Assembly: GCA_036397455.1 (NCBI GenBank)
Contig: DASWIX010000079.1
Location: 196,186-260,185, forward strand
DNA length: 64,000 nt
From: JADFNB01 sp036397455
Lineage (GTDB): Bacteria; Gemmatimonadota; Gemmatimonadetes; Gemmatimonadales; GWC2-71-9
Direction: 5' to 3'
Position numbers and translations under genes: made by a program. Below, piece after piece: positions 18,993 to 28,065 of the stretch. The notes beneath the pieces were generated by a model. It ran no database searches. It was not told the origin of the DNA and worked only from the letters and a program-made list of their open reading frames with translations. The number at the start of each line of letters is the position of its first letter. Within the stretch, counting starts at the first letter, position 1.

Positions 18993-21005
18993 ATGAGCCA
19001 ACGCGATGCCGAGCGGCGCCTACGCGATCTGCGCGCGCAGATTCGGCACCACGAGTACCTCTATCACGTCAAAGACGCCCCGGAGATCGCCGACTCGGCG
19101 TATGACGCGCTGTTTCGGGAGTTGAAGGGCCTCGAGGAGCGCTTCCCCGCCCTGATCACGCCCGATTCACCAACCCAGCGCGTAGGCGGCTCGGTCTTCG
19201 ACCGGTTTCCCGCGGTGACGCACGCCGCGCCGATGCTCAGCCTCGATTCCGACCGGGACAAGGCGGCGCTGATTCGGTTCGATGAGCGGGTGCGCAAAGC
19301 ACTGGGGGACGGGGCGGTCAGCTACGTCCTCGAGCCCAAGCTCGATGGCGCCTCGCTGGAACTGGTATACGAGGGCGGAACGCTCGTTCGGGCGGCAACG
19401 CGCGGCGACGGGACCACGGGCGAGGGGATTACCGACAACGTCAGAACCATCGACGCCGTTCCGTGGCGGCTCGCCGGGCGCTCCCAACCGGCGTTCGTGG
19501 CGCTCCGCGGGGAGGTGTTCATGCGCCTAGGAGCGTTCGAGACGCTGAATGAGGCGCTGATGGAGCGGGGCGAGGAGCCGTTCGCCAATCCGCGGAACGC
19601 CGCGGCCGGAGCGCTGCGGCAACTTGACCCGACGATCACCCAGTCCCGACCGCTCGACCTGTACGTCTACGACGTACTGGCCATCCGTGGCGTGACCTTC
19701 ACGTCACACAGCGAGGCGCTCGACGCGATCAGGACCTGGGGTTTTCCCGTGCCCGACCTGGTCGCATCGGCCGACTCGGTCGAAGCGATCCTGCAGTACC
19801 ATCGGGATCTGCACGATCGCCGGGACGATCTGGAATACGAGATCGATGGCATCGTGATCAAGCTGGACGACCTCGCCGGCCGGACGCGGCTGGGATCGAC
19901 CTCGCACCACCCGCGCTGGGCGTACGCGTACAAGTTTCCGCCGCGCCGCGAGGTGACCCGGATCCTCCGCATCGTGCCGAGCGTGGGCCGGACGGGCGTC
20001 GTCACGCCCGTGGCGATGCTGCGGCCGGTCGAGCTGGGCGGGGTCACCGTCAGCCGCGCGACACTGCACAACCGCGAGGAAGTGGCGCGCAAGGACGTGC
20101 GGGAGGGCGACACCGTGCGCGTGCAACGCGCCGGTGACGTCATCCCGCAGGTCATCGAACGGGTCGAGGAACCCGGTCGCCAACGGGGCACGGCCTTCAG
20201 CATGCCCGCCGCTTGTCCGTCCTGCGGCACGACGCTGATCGCACGCGGGCCGTTTACGTTTTGTCCCAATGGATTCGCATGCCCGGCGCAACTCGCGGGG
20301 CGGATCGTGCACTTCGCGTCACGCCACGCGCTCGATATCGAGGGGATGGGAGAGGAATCCGCGCGCGTGTTCGTGGCGGAGGGCCTGGTGGTGCATTTAG
20401 ACGATCTGTTCGACCTCGAACCCGCGCATCTCACGCCGCTCGAGGGATTCGCCGAGAAGTCGGCGGCAAAGCTGGTGGCCGCGATCGCCACGGCGTCACG
20501 CGTGGCGTTGCCCCGCTTCCTCTATGGGTTGGGGATTCCCGAAGTCGGCGTGACGGTCGCGCGCGCGCTGTCCTCGCATTTCGGTACGTTCGAGGCGTTG
20601 CGCCACGCCGACGCGGACGCGTTGCGGCAGGTCGATGGGATCGGACCGGTCATGGCCGATCAGATTGCGGCGTTCTTCCGTGACGACGCGAATGTCCATG
20701 CGCTCGACCGATTGTTGACCAAGGTGACATTGCAGGAAGGGGCGAGCCCGACGGAGGGCGGTCCGCTCGACGGAAAGAAATTCGTGCTCACCGGCGGTCT
20801 CGACCGCATGACGCGACCCGAGGCCGAAGCGATCATCATAGCCCTCGGCGGACGGGCCGTATCGACGGTCTCCAAGAAGACGGATTACGTGGTGGCGGGC
20901 AGCGATCCGGGTTCAAAGCTCGCCAAGGCCGAACAACTCGGCGTTCCGATCCTCGACGAAACGGCTTTCCTGGCGCTGCTGGCCGAATATGGAGCTCACC
21001 CATGA
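18993..21005 (+). CDS. ligA: NAD-dependent DNA ligase
   Basis: LigA seals nicks in duplex DNA using NAD+. The 670-residue protein has all domains in order. Domain Ia has HHEYLYHVKDAPEIADSAYD. The adenylation domain has Lys116 in EPKLDGAS. The OB fold is followed by the four-cysteine zinc finger (CPSC and later C..C). Helix-hairpin-helix repeats and a C-terminal BRCT domain starting near GPLDGKKFVLTGGLD complete it. The ATG follows mtgA by 4 bp. The stop overlaps the polX ATG (ATGA), coupling two repair enzymes. Confidence 0.97.
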   Translation: MSQRDAERRLRDLRAQIRHHEYLYHVKDAPEIADSAYDALFRELKGLEERFPALITPDSPTQRVGGSVFDRFPAVTHAAPMLSLDSDRDKAALIRFDERVRKALGDGAVSYVLEPKLDGASLELVYEGGTLVRAATRGDGTTGEGITDNVRTIDAVPWRLAGRSQPAFVALRGEVFMRLGAFETLNEALMERGEEPFANPRNAAAGALRQLDPTITQSRPLDLYVYDVLAIRGVTFTSHSEALDAIRTWGFPVPDLVASADSVEAILQYHRDLHDRRDDLEYEIDGIVIKLDDLAGRTRLGSTSHHPRWAYAYKFPPRREVTRILRIVPSVGRTGVVTPVAMLRPVELGGVTVSRATLHNREEVARKDVREGDTVRVQRAGDVIPQVIERVEEPGRQRGTAFSMPAACPSCGTTLIARGPFTFCPNGFACPAQLAGRIVHFASRHALDIEGMGEESARVFVAEGLVVHLDDLFDLEPAHLTPLEGFAEKSAAKLVAAIATASRVALPRFLYGLGIPEVGVTVARALSSHFGTFEALRHADADALRQVDGIGPVMADQIAAFFRDDANVHALDRLLTKVTLQEGASPTEGGPLDGKKFVLTGGLDRMTRPEAEAIIIALGGRAVSTVSKKTDYVVAGSDPGSKLAKAEQLGVPILDETAFLALLAEYGAHP

Positions 21006-22771
21006 CACAGGGGCCTTCGTACGTGGAGAACGACGAGATCGCGCGGCGGCTCATGGACGTGGGACTGCTGCTGCAGATCCAGGGCGCCAACCCGTTCCGG
21101 GTGCGCGCCTACGAAAACGCGGCGCGCACGGTCGAGACCCACGCCACGCCGATGCATGCGCTGGTCGAGGCGGGCGCGGATCTCACTGATCTCCCGGCCG
21201 TCGGCAAGGACATGGCACGCCACATCCACGAGATGGTGACCACCGGCCACCTCTCGGTACTCGACGAGTTATCGAAGGAGATCCCGCGCACGTTGATCGA
21301 CATGATCCGCCTGCCCGGCGTCGGCCCGAAACGCGCCAAGAAACTCTGGCAATCGCTCGGCGTGCAAACGATCGAGCAGCTCGAAGCGGTGGCGCAGGCG
21401 GGGGCGGTGCAGGAACTCGAGGGATTCGGCCTGAAGACCGAGCAGCGCATTCTGCAGGGTATCGCCAACCTCAAGCAACGGCAGGGACGGTTCAAACTGT
21501 CCGACGCCGACGCGCTGATCGGACCGCTGCTCGCGCATCTGCGGGCACACCCCGGCGTGCAACGCGTGGAGGTGGCGGGCAGCTACCGGCGCCGCGTGGA
21601 GACGGTCGGCGACATCGATCTGTTGGCGATCGCGGACGACGCCGAGTCGGTCATGGATCACTTCACCACGTTCCCTCGCGTCAAGCGCGTCGAGAAGTCG
21701 GGCGGTACCCGCGGGACGGTGATCCTTTCGTCCGATCTGCAGGTCGACTTGCGCATCGTGCCGGCGGAGAGCTACGGCGCCGCCCTGCAGTACTTCACGG
21801 GATCGAAGGCCCACAACGTGAAGTTCCGCACGAAGGCGGTCGCCAGGGGCCTGCGCGTATCCGAGTACGGGGTGTTCGAAGTCGATCCCGATCAGGACCC
21901 GGAGACCGCCGACCCGCGCTCGGGCCGGCGCGTCGCCGGCGATACGGAAGCGAGTGTCTATGCCGCGGTCGGTCTGCCGTGGATTCCGGCCGAGCTGCGC
22001 GAGGATCGGGGTGAGATCGCCGCCGCCGAGCGCGGTACGCTCCCGAGCCTGGTCACCGTCGGCGCGATGCGCGGCGACCTGCAGATGCACTCGACCTGGT
22101 CGGACGGCAAGCACTCGATCGAAGAGATGCTGGTCGGCTGCGCGGCACGGGGATACGAGTACTTCGCGCTCACCGATCACAGCAAGAGCCTGGCGATGAC
22201 CGGTGGGCTCGATGAGGTGGCTCTGCGGGAGCAGTGGCGGGAGATCGACGACGTGACCGCGCGGCATCCCGAGATCCGCCTGCTGCGAAGCATGGAGATC
22301 GACATTCTGCGTGACGGCTCGCTCGATCTCGCGGACGAGATGATCGCCCAACTCGACATCGCGGTCGTGTCGATCCATTCGCTGTTCGATCTGCCGAGTG
22401 GGACCCAGACGGCGCGCATCGTGAAGGCGCTCGAACATGCGGGCGTACACGTCCTGGCGCATCCCACCGGACGTCTCATCAATCGGCGGGAACCGATCGC
22501 GTTCGATCTGGACGCGGTGCTCCAATGCGCCAAGGCCCACAACGTCGCGGTCGAGTTGAACGCCCACCCCAACCGACTTGACCTCAAGGACACGCAGGTG
22601 GTGCTGGCGCGGGAGATGGGTGTGCGCGTGGTCATCAGTACCGATGCGCATCGCGTCGAGGAACTGGACCTGATGCGGTACGGCGTTGAGCAGGCGCGGC
22701 GTGCGTGGCTGGAACCGGCCCACGTCCTCAATACCCTTCCCCTGCCGGCGCTCCTCGCCACCCTCGGCTGA
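21002..22771 (+). CDS. polX: Family X DNA polymerase with C-terminal PHP domain
   Basis: PolX enzymes fill short gaps in base-excision repair; the PHP domain gives 3'-5' exonuclease or phosphatase activity. The 589-residue protein starts with the 8-kDa helix-hairpin-helix region (QIQGANPFRVRAYENAART), then LPGVGPKRAKKLW. The palm has GSYRRRVETVGDIDLL, carrying the catalytic aspartates. The PHP domain begins near residue 360 with GDLQMHSTWSDGKHSIEEM, whose histidines and aspartates bind metals, and continues with LTDHSKSLAM and VISTDAHRVEEL. It is translationally coupled to ligA. Confidence 0.95.
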   Translation: MTQGPSYVENDEIARRLMDVGLLLQIQGANPFRVRAYENAARTVETHATPMHALVEAGADLTDLPAVGKDMARHIHEMVTTGHLSVLDELSKEIPRTLIDMIRLPGVGPKRAKKLWQSLGVQTIEQLEAVAQAGAVQELEGFGLKTEQRILQGIANLKQRQGRFKLSDADALIGPLLAHLRAHPGVQRVEVAGSYRRRVETVGDIDLLAIADDAESVMDHFTTFPRVKRVEKSGGTRGTVILSSDLQVDLRIVPAESYGAALQYFTGSKAHNVKFRTKAVARGLRVSEYGVFEVDPDQDPETADPRSGRRVAGDTEASVYAAVGLPWIPAELREDRGEIAAAERGTLPSLVTVGAMRGDLQMHSTWSDGKHSIEEMLVGCAARGYEYFALTDHSKSLAMTGGLDEVALREQWREIDDVTARHPEIRLLRSMEIDILRDGSLDLADEMIAQLDIAVVSIHSLFDLPSGTQTARIVKALEHAGVHVLAHPTGRLINRREPIAFDLDAVLQCAKAHNVAVELNAHPNRLDLKDTQVVLAREMGVRVVISTDAHRVEELDLMRYGVEQARRAWLEPAHVLNTLPLPALLATLG

Positions 22772-22781
22772 GCCGGCGGGA

Positions 22782-23393
22782 TCAGCGAAACCGAAAGTCG
22801 GGACTGCGACCCTTCAACTGCATCTGCGGCAGCGGGACCACACGCACGAGCATGCGGCGGGCGGCGCGCGTGATGAAGCCGGGTCGATGCACCCTGGCGG
22901 AATCGCCGCCGGCACCCTTGAGCCAGGCGAATACCTCGTCGACGTCCTCATCTGACAGCGTCCGCGCCGATACCACCGCCTCATAGTAGTACGAGCCGGG
23001 CTCGTCCGGTTCGAGACCCACGACGTAGACACTGGCAAGGTGTGCGCTCAACGCGCGTGGAGTCGGGAGCTCGATCGTCGAATCCGGTTGCTCCACCACA
23101 AACACCTCGCGCACCGGATCGTACAGCACCACGTAGTCCCACGCGAAGGTCCGTACGGTCCGGTCCTTCCAGGAGCGGGACTCGCGCAGCGCCACGCGGT
23201 ACTCGACGTACAGCGGGAACCCCGATTCCATCGCCCGCGTGACCCGGCCGCCCGCCAGCAGCGACTGCAGGCTCACCAACGCTTCGGGCACCGCCGCCGC
23301 ATTGAGTTCGACGGTCACATGGGGCCGATCCTGCGCCCGCGCGACCGCAACCGCGGCGCAGCACGTGAACAGGACGGCGGCGCGAATGCGCAA
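22782..23393 (-). CDS. DUF4390-type secreted protein
   Basis: The product is a protein of about 204 residues that fits the DUF4390 family: repeated beta-strand-like segments with an AMESGFPLYVEYRVALRES core and a VVLYDPVREVFVVE segment. The start taken is TTG at 23393, because the frame upstream lies inside the preceding gene and has no other usual start codon. This start gives a clean signal peptide (RIRAAVLFTCCAAVAVARA, cut before Gln). The gene follows the BamA-like barrel gene by 5 bp, so both are likely expressed together and exported. Function is unknown; envelope biogenesis is suggested only by the neighbour. Confidence 0.7.
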   Translation of the reverse strand: MRIRAAVLFTCCAAVAVARAQDRPHVTVELNAAAVPEALVSLQSLLAGGRVTRAMESGFPLYVEYRVALRESRSWKDRTVRTFAWDYVVLYDPVREVFVVEQPDSTIELPTPRALSAHLASVYVVGLEPDEPGSYYYEAVVSARTLSDEDVDEVFAWLKGAGGDSARVHRPGFITRAARRMLVRVVPLPQMQLKGRSPDFRFR

Positions 23394-23398
23394 CGCGA

Positions 23399-25102
23399 TC
23401 AGAACCGCTGATGCAGGCGAAGGCTGAAGCGCACCGGGCCGTCGACGGACAGCGCCTTGGCCGCGTACACCCCGAAGCTCCCGAACACGATTCCCCCACC
23501 GATATCGAATTCGAGATCGCCGGGACCATCGTCTCGCAGCCACGCGGTGCCGGCGTCCGCGAGTAACACGAGGTCTGGACCGTCAAACCAGAACCAGTCA
23601 CCCCAGTCCCCATCGAACCAGTCCGCGCGCGTCTCGCGCCGGCGCTCATGGCGATGACGGCGGTGGTCGAACGCCGACAAGCCGAAGGTGAGGTCACCGC
23701 GGTATTCGGCCTGGAACAGCACCATGCGATCACACAATGCCGGGGAGGACAGGTCGGCAACGCCGTTCTCACACGTGATGGCTCGGAACGGGAATCCCGG
23801 CATCGCGCCGGGTCCTCCCAGCGACAGGCGACGTTGCACCGGAAGCGGATCGTCCCCGATCGTCCCCGCCCCAAGCGCGCGCAGGCGCAGCTGTCCCGAC
23901 CACCCGATCCGTTCGTACCACCGCAGGTCGATGACCGCACGGTCGTAAACGTGGTCGGCGGGCAGCGGATCGCGCACGGCCACCGGCAGGACCCGCGGCC
24001 GCACGCCATCCCCGATGCCCCGCTCCCACGTGGCGCGCACGTGCAGCCCCGATCCGTTGTAGCGGTAGGATTGGCGCGAGTCATACTCGATCGACGCCGA
24101 GAGCAGCGTCACGTCGCCTTCGTCCACGGCCGGGTTGGTTCGCCACCGTTCGTCGTTGCGAAACAGCGTCCACGGATCCCGGGCCGGGATCGACACGTCC
24201 TCGTTGCGCGCCACTTCACCGGCGATCGTGAATCCGTCCACCGGCTCGAGCGCGAGGTAGCCCGCCACACCGCGCCGCAGGAAGTAGTCGCGGTAGTCAC
24301 GGTGGAACAGGAACGCGCCGAACCCGACCTCATCGTCGTCGAGTTGCCAATCTTCGATGGGCGCGACGACGTCGTACGCGCGAGCACCCAGTGTCAGGAT
24401 GTCATTGCCAAACCGGATGCGGCCGTTCGCCTCGTACCCGAGGCCCGCGCGGTCGTCACCGAATCCATCGGCGGTCCGGAAGATGGCAACGGCCTGGAAC
24501 CGGCCGTTCACGTCCCGCCCGCCCCGCGTGATCCGCGGTCCGACGACGAGGGGCAGTCCTTCGATGCGGTTGTACGTCCCTCCGGTCGACAAGACGATCG
24601 ACGCGCCGGCCGACGACCCGTAGCGGCGAAACCGCGTCGGCGGCCAGCGTCGCACCCGTTCCGGCTCCGCTTCGATGACCTCGAGCCGGTCACCCACTCG
24701 CCGGATCGCCACGCCCGCACGGTGCGCCTCAACCGATCCGCCGACGCGCGCATCGACACTCCGGACCAACCGGCCGCCCACCACCAGGATGTCCCCGCGG
24801 ACCTCCGCGCCGCGCGCCAGCTCGACGTCCGCGTTCACGGCAACCAGATCACCCGCGATCACGCCTTCGACCCGCAGCGGACCATCCAGCACGCCGACGT
24901 CATCACGCACGAAACGGTTGGGACCGATGGTGTTCGGTCCGAAAAACCGGGTGGTCATCCTTCCGTTGAAAACCCATATCGCGCGGCGCGCGGCGCGCAC
25001 CGGTTCGCTGCCGCGGCGAACGACGACGGTGTCCTGCGCTCGTCCCACCACGGCGGTCGCGGCGACCAACAAGCCGGACAGCAGCACGATCCGGGCGGTC
25101 AT
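23399..25102 (-). CDS. Outer-membrane BamA/TamA-like barrel protein with bactofilin-like N-terminal segment
   Basis: This is a 567-residue exported protein with a signal peptide at 1-20 (ending VGRAQ). Residues of about 55-110 contain a run of short glycine-rich beta repeats (GPLRVEGVIAGDLVAVNADV, then GAEVRGDILVVGG) like the right-handed beta-helix of bactofilins or polymer-forming proteins. The C-terminal two thirds is rich in alternating aromatic strands. It contains LSLGGPGAMPGFPFRA, resembling the conserved loop-6 region (RGF) of Omp85/surface-antigen barrels, and ends SLRLHQRF with a terminal Phe, as usual for outer-membrane barrels. The start ATG at 25102 overlaps the stop of a small membrane-protein gene. 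The combination with a bactofilin-like domain is unusual. Alternatively the N-terminal repeats may just be an atypical periplasmic domain. Confidence 0.7.
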   Translation of the reverse strand: MTARIVLLSGLLVAATAVVGRAQDTVVVRRGSEPVRAARRAIWVFNGRMTTRFFGPNTIGPNRFVRDDVGVLDGPLRVEGVIAGDLVAVNADVELARGAEVRGDILVVGGRLVRSVDARVGGSVEAHRAGVAIRRVGDRLEVIEAEPERVRRWPPTRFRRYGSSAGASIVLSTGGTYNRIEGLPLVVGPRITRGGRDVNGRFQAVAIFRTADGFGDDRAGLGYEANGRIRFGNDILTLGARAYDVVAPIEDWQLDDDEVGFGAFLFHRDYRDYFLRRGVAGYLALEPVDGFTIAGEVARNEDVSIPARDPWTLFRNDERWRTNPAVDEGDVTLLSASIEYDSRQSYRYNGSGLHVRATWERGIGDGVRPRVLPVAVRDPLPADHVYDRAVIDLRWYERIGWSGQLRLRALGAGTIGDDPLPVQRRLSLGGPGAMPGFPFRAITCENGVADLSSPALCDRMVLFQAEYRGDLTFGLSAFDHRRHRHERRRETRADWFDGDWGDWFWFDGPDLVLLADAGTAWLRDDGPGDLEFDIGGGIVFGSFGVYAAKALSVDGPVRFSLRLHQRF

Positions 25103-25356
25103 GGCGTGTAGCTCCGCGCGGGCACGACGACGAACACGGTATCCGTCGCCGAACACCGCGGATCCGGCAATACCGTGGAGCGGCGCCGGAGCGCCACATC
25201 GAACACGACGTCGTGACTCAGCACGTTGATTGCATAGGTCATGTGATGCCCCTGATCTCCTTGCGACGCCGGCCGTGCCGCGGGTCGATCGCGCATCAAC
25301 ACGGGCATCAGCGCGACCACCCCAACCGCCACCACCAACATGGGTCCCAGCTTCAC
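25099..25356 (-). CDS. Small membrane-anchored hypothetical protein
   Basis: The 85-residue frame starts at GTG 25356, with an ATG at 25341 as an alternative. A single hydrophobic segment (PMLVVAVGVVALMPVLM) is followed by a hydrophilic tail with one cysteine. No family is recognised. The stop overlaps the start codon of the barrel protein gene as ATGA, which supports it being translated. The order small protein, barrel, DUF4390 suggests a three-gene envelope operon. Confidence 0.55.
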   Translation of the reverse strand: MKLGPMLVVAVGVVALMPVLMRDRPAARPASQGDQGHHMTYAINVLSHDVVFDVALRRRSTVLPDPRCSATDTVFVVVPARSYTP

Positions 25357-25493
25357 CGAAGCAGCCTCCGCAAACGTTGCCCGGTGATAAGGCAGGACGC
25401 ATGCCTGGCGCGCCGCAATGTCCAACCTATTACATCGCAATAAGTTACGAACCAAACCCGCCCTATCGATTCGCACACGGACGCGCGTCATTT

Positions 25494-25510
25494 CGACACG
25501 TTACGTGTCG
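25494..25510 (-). terminator. Hairpin with the response-regulator stop codon in its loop
   Basis: CGACACG at 25494-25500 and CGTGTCG at 25504-25510 form a perfect 7-bp stem. The three-base loop is the TAA stop of the response regulator on the minus strand. There is no clear U-tract after it in the minus direction, so it is a weak candidate terminator or mRNA 3'-end stabiliser rather than a canonical intrinsic terminator. Confidence 0.35.
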
Positions 25511-26877
25511 TTTCGGTCGATTCCGAGCCGTCGCATGCGGCGATACAGGTTCGCTCGATCGGTCTCGAGGCGGCGGGCCGCGTCCGCCACGTTGCCGCCG
25601 GCCTTGGCGAGGGCGGATCGAATGAGATTCGCCTCGAAGGCGTCGAGCGCGGAAGCCAACCCCGGCGCCCCATCCGCCTCGGACGGCGAACCCGATTCCG
25701 CCGGCCCGGGCGAGCGACCGAGCACGGTATCGACCTCGGCTGCGGAGATGGGATCGCGCCCACCGATGATCGTGAGCCGTTCGATGAGGTTGGCCAGTTC
25801 GCGGACGTTCCCCGGCCATCCATGCTCCTGAAGCCTGGTGAGAGCCGGGCCAGTGAGCGCCCGCGGCGGCCTGGCACACGTCGCCGCCGCGACCGCCGCG
25901 AAGTGCGCGGCCAGGGCCGGCACGTCACTGAGCCGTTCGCGCAGGGCCGGCACGCGTATCGGAAAGACGTTCAAGCGGTAGAACAGGTCGGCACGAAATC
26001 GTCCGGCGGCGGATGCGCGCTCCAGGTCCCGGTTCGTCGCCGCGACGACGCGGACGTCGACCGTCCGTTCGTGTTCGGCTCCAACCCGCGCGAACGTTCC
26101 CGTCTCGAGCACGCGCAGCAGTTTGGCCTGCGCCCCCTGTTCGAGGTCCCCGATCTCATCCAGAAACAGCGTGCCGTGGTGCGCCATCTCGAACTTCCCG
26201 ATCCGGTCGGCGTGGGCGCCGGTGAACGCGCCCCGCTGGTGCCCGAACATCTCGCTTTCGATGAGGTCGCGTGGCACCGCGGCGCAATTCACCGCCACGA
26301 ACGGTTTGGCGGCGCGTGGGCTCTGGCGGTGAATGGCGCGCGCCACCAGCTCCTTGCCGGTTCCCGATTCACCACTGATGAGCACCCGCGACGGCGTGGG
26401 GGCCACCCCTGCGATGAGCGAACGCACGTCGGCCATTGGCGGCGCTGAACCGACGATGGCGTCCTCGGCGGCCGTCTGGGCGCGCAGCGCGCGGTTCTCC
26501 GCGCGCACATGCGCCAGTTCGGTCGCCGCGCGCAAAGCCACGAGCACCGATTCGGGCGTGAGCGGTTTCTCCAGGAACTGAAACGCGCCAAGCTTGGTGG
26601 CGCGGACCGCGTCGTGCAGCGTCGCCTTGCCGCTCATCATGATCACGATCAACTCGGGCCGGTCGGTGCGCAGGTGCTCCAGCACCGCGAGCCCGCTGGG
26701 GCCCGGCTCCATCACGAGATCCAACAACACGATTTCGGGTTCAAAGCGTTGGACGGCGCCCGCGACGGCGTGGCCGTCCTCCGCCTCCTGGACCGCATAC
26801 CCTTCCTGCGCGAGGATCGCCGCCAGCATCTTGCGGATGTTGCGCTCGTCGTCGACGATCAGCACGCGTGCCGTCAT
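25501..26877 (-). CDS. Sigma-54-dependent response regulator (NtrC family)
   Basis: This is a three-domain activator of sigma-54 promoters, 458 residues long. The receiver domain (1-120) has Asp53 (IVLLDLVM) as phosphorylation site, with the acidic pair at 9-10 and Lys104. The AAA+ domain has Walker A GESGTGKE at 169-176 and the sigma-54 contact loop GAFTGA at 216-221, then TLFLDEIGDLE and the VFPIRVPALRER region. The C-terminus has a Fis-type helix-turn-helix (AGGNVADAARRLETDRANLY). The gene overlaps the kinase gene by 4 nt, so the pair is surely coupled. The target promoters are not known; no convincing -24/-12 site is seen close by. Confidence 0.94.
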   Translation of the reverse strand: MTARVLIVDDERNIRKMLAAILAQEGYAVQEAEDGHAVAGAVQRFEPEIVLLDLVMEPGPSGLAVLEHLRTDRPELIVIMMSGKATLHDAVRATKLGAFQFLEKPLTPESVLVALRAATELAHVRAENRALRAQTAAEDAIVGSAPPMADVRSLIAGVAPTPSRVLISGESGTGKELVARAIHRQSPRAAKPFVAVNCAAVPRDLIESEMFGHQRGAFTGAHADRIGKFEMAHHGTLFLDEIGDLEQGAQAKLLRVLETGTFARVGAEHERTVDVRVVAATNRDLERASAAGRFRADLFYRLNVFPIRVPALRERLSDVPALAAHFAAVAAATCARPPRALTGPALTRLQEHGWPGNVRELANLIERLTIIGGRDPISAAEVDTVLGRSPGPAESGSPSEADGAPGLASALDAFEANLIRSALAKAGGNVADAARRLETDRANLYRRMRRLGIDRNDT

Positions 26878-28061
26878 GCGCCAACCGGAAACTGGATCGT
26901 GAATTCGGCGCCGCCGGCGGCGGTTTCGCCGACGACGATGGTTCCGCCGTGGGCCGACACCGTCTGGCGCACCATGGCCAGACCGAGCCCCGTCCCGAGG
27001 TGCTTCGACGTGACGTACGGCTCGAACACCCGGTGGCGATCCTGTTCCGGAATCCCGGGGCCGTGATCGCGCACGACGATGCGAACCGCCGTTCCGTCGT
27101 CGGCCGGCGCCAGTCCCGACTCGACCTCGATGCCGCGCTGATCGGTGGCGTCGACGGCGTTCTGTACGACGTTTTGTACCGCGCGCCGGATCGGTTCGTA
27201 GCGACCATGGATCGAAAGACCCGGCGTGATGCGCTCGGTCACGGGGCAGCCCTCGGGCACCGTGGCGCCAATGACGCTCGCCAGCAGCTCCGCCACGTCG
27301 ATCGGCGCCGCGGGTCCTTCAGGAAGCCGCCCGAACTCCGCAAACTCCTTTGCCATCCGCTCGAGCCGCTGCGTTTCATCGGCAACGACCTCGATCGCGT
27401 GCGATGGCGGCGCGACGGCGGCGAGCTGGCGGATCGCGAGCTGCGTAGCGGTGAGCGGACCACGCATCTCGTGCGCCACCCGCCGCGCCGTTTCCCGGAA
27501 CGCGTGCAGCCGCACCTGTTCCAATTCCTGGTGCCGGACCCGGTCGAGCGCCGCATCCATCTCCCTGAGGGCGTTGCGGAGCGCAGCGAATTCCGGCGCG
27601 TGACCGCTCTCCGCGTCGGCCGGGAGGGGCTGGCGGCGTTCGACCAGACGGACCCAGCGTACCAGCTCTTCGATGGGCGCCGAGACGTAGCGTGACCAAC
27701 GCCGCGCCAATCCGAGGGAGGCCGCGATCAACACGACCGCCACGACCAGAATCACGAGGCCCAGTGCGCCGGCGGCATAGCGGCTGAGCGTTTCCGCGCG
27801 GCGCGCCATCGAGGTTCGACGCGCGATCGTATCGGTATGCGCCCGGATCGCGTTCCGGCCGGCGGCATCGAGCGCAAGCGTATCGACCGCCGTCATCAGA
27901 GCCCTGCCGCTCTCGGCGACCTCATCGAGCGCCGCGCGCGGGCCGGTCGCGGAGGCGGTCGAACGGACCTGCACCGCCAGCACGAACAGCGCCGCGGCGA
28001 GCGGCAGGGTTCCGAGACCGACCAATCCGAGAAACACACGTTGCCGAAACGCGAGCCGCAT
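26874..28061 (-). CDS. Sensor histidine kinase
   Basis: This is the partner kinase of the adjacent NtrC-type regulator. Starting at ATG 28061 it has 395 residues; a GTG at 28073 would overlap the upstream gene. Two membrane segments (near 8-30 and 97-118) enclose a periplasmic sensor region of only about 65 residues. A HAMP-like linker follows. The phospho-acceptor is His197 in RRVAHEMRGPLTATQ. The ATPase domain has QNVVQNAVDA (N box), DHGPGIPEQD (G1) and GTGLGLAMVRQT (G2). The short helical sensor region gives no hint of ligand. It is the middle gene of M20 peptidase-kinase-regulator. Confidence 0.92.
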   Translation of the reverse strand: MRLAFRQRVFLGLVGLGTLPLAAALFVLAVQVRSTASATGPRAALDEVAESGRALMTAVDTLALDAAGRNAIRAHTDTIARRTSMARRAETLSRYAAGALGLVILVVAVVLIAASLGLARRWSRYVSAPIEELVRWVRLVERRQPLPADAESGHAPEFAALRNALREMDAALDRVRHQELEQVRLHAFRETARRVAHEMRGPLTATQLAIRQLAAVAPPSHAIEVVADETQRLERMAKEFAEFGRLPEGPAAPIDVAELLASVIGATVPEGCPVTERITPGLSIHGRYEPIRRAVQNVVQNAVDATDQRGIEVESGLAPADDGTAVRIVVRDHGPGIPEQDRHRVFEPYVTSKHLGTGLGLAMVRQTVSAHGGTIVVGETAAGGAEFTIQFPVGA

Positions 28062-28065
28062 CCGT

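Noticed and set aside
23648..25111. Plus-strand open frame of 487 codons opposite the barrel protein gene
   Set aside because: Rich in Arg, His and Pro with no signal or motif; the minus-strand frame has a signal peptide and barrel features.
25357..25500. A sigma-54 promoter for the small gene-barrel-DUF4390 operon
   Set aside because: A GG-N10-GC spacing exists on the minus strand (within TTGGACATTGCGGCGC), but the conserved TGGCAC and TTGC words are missing.
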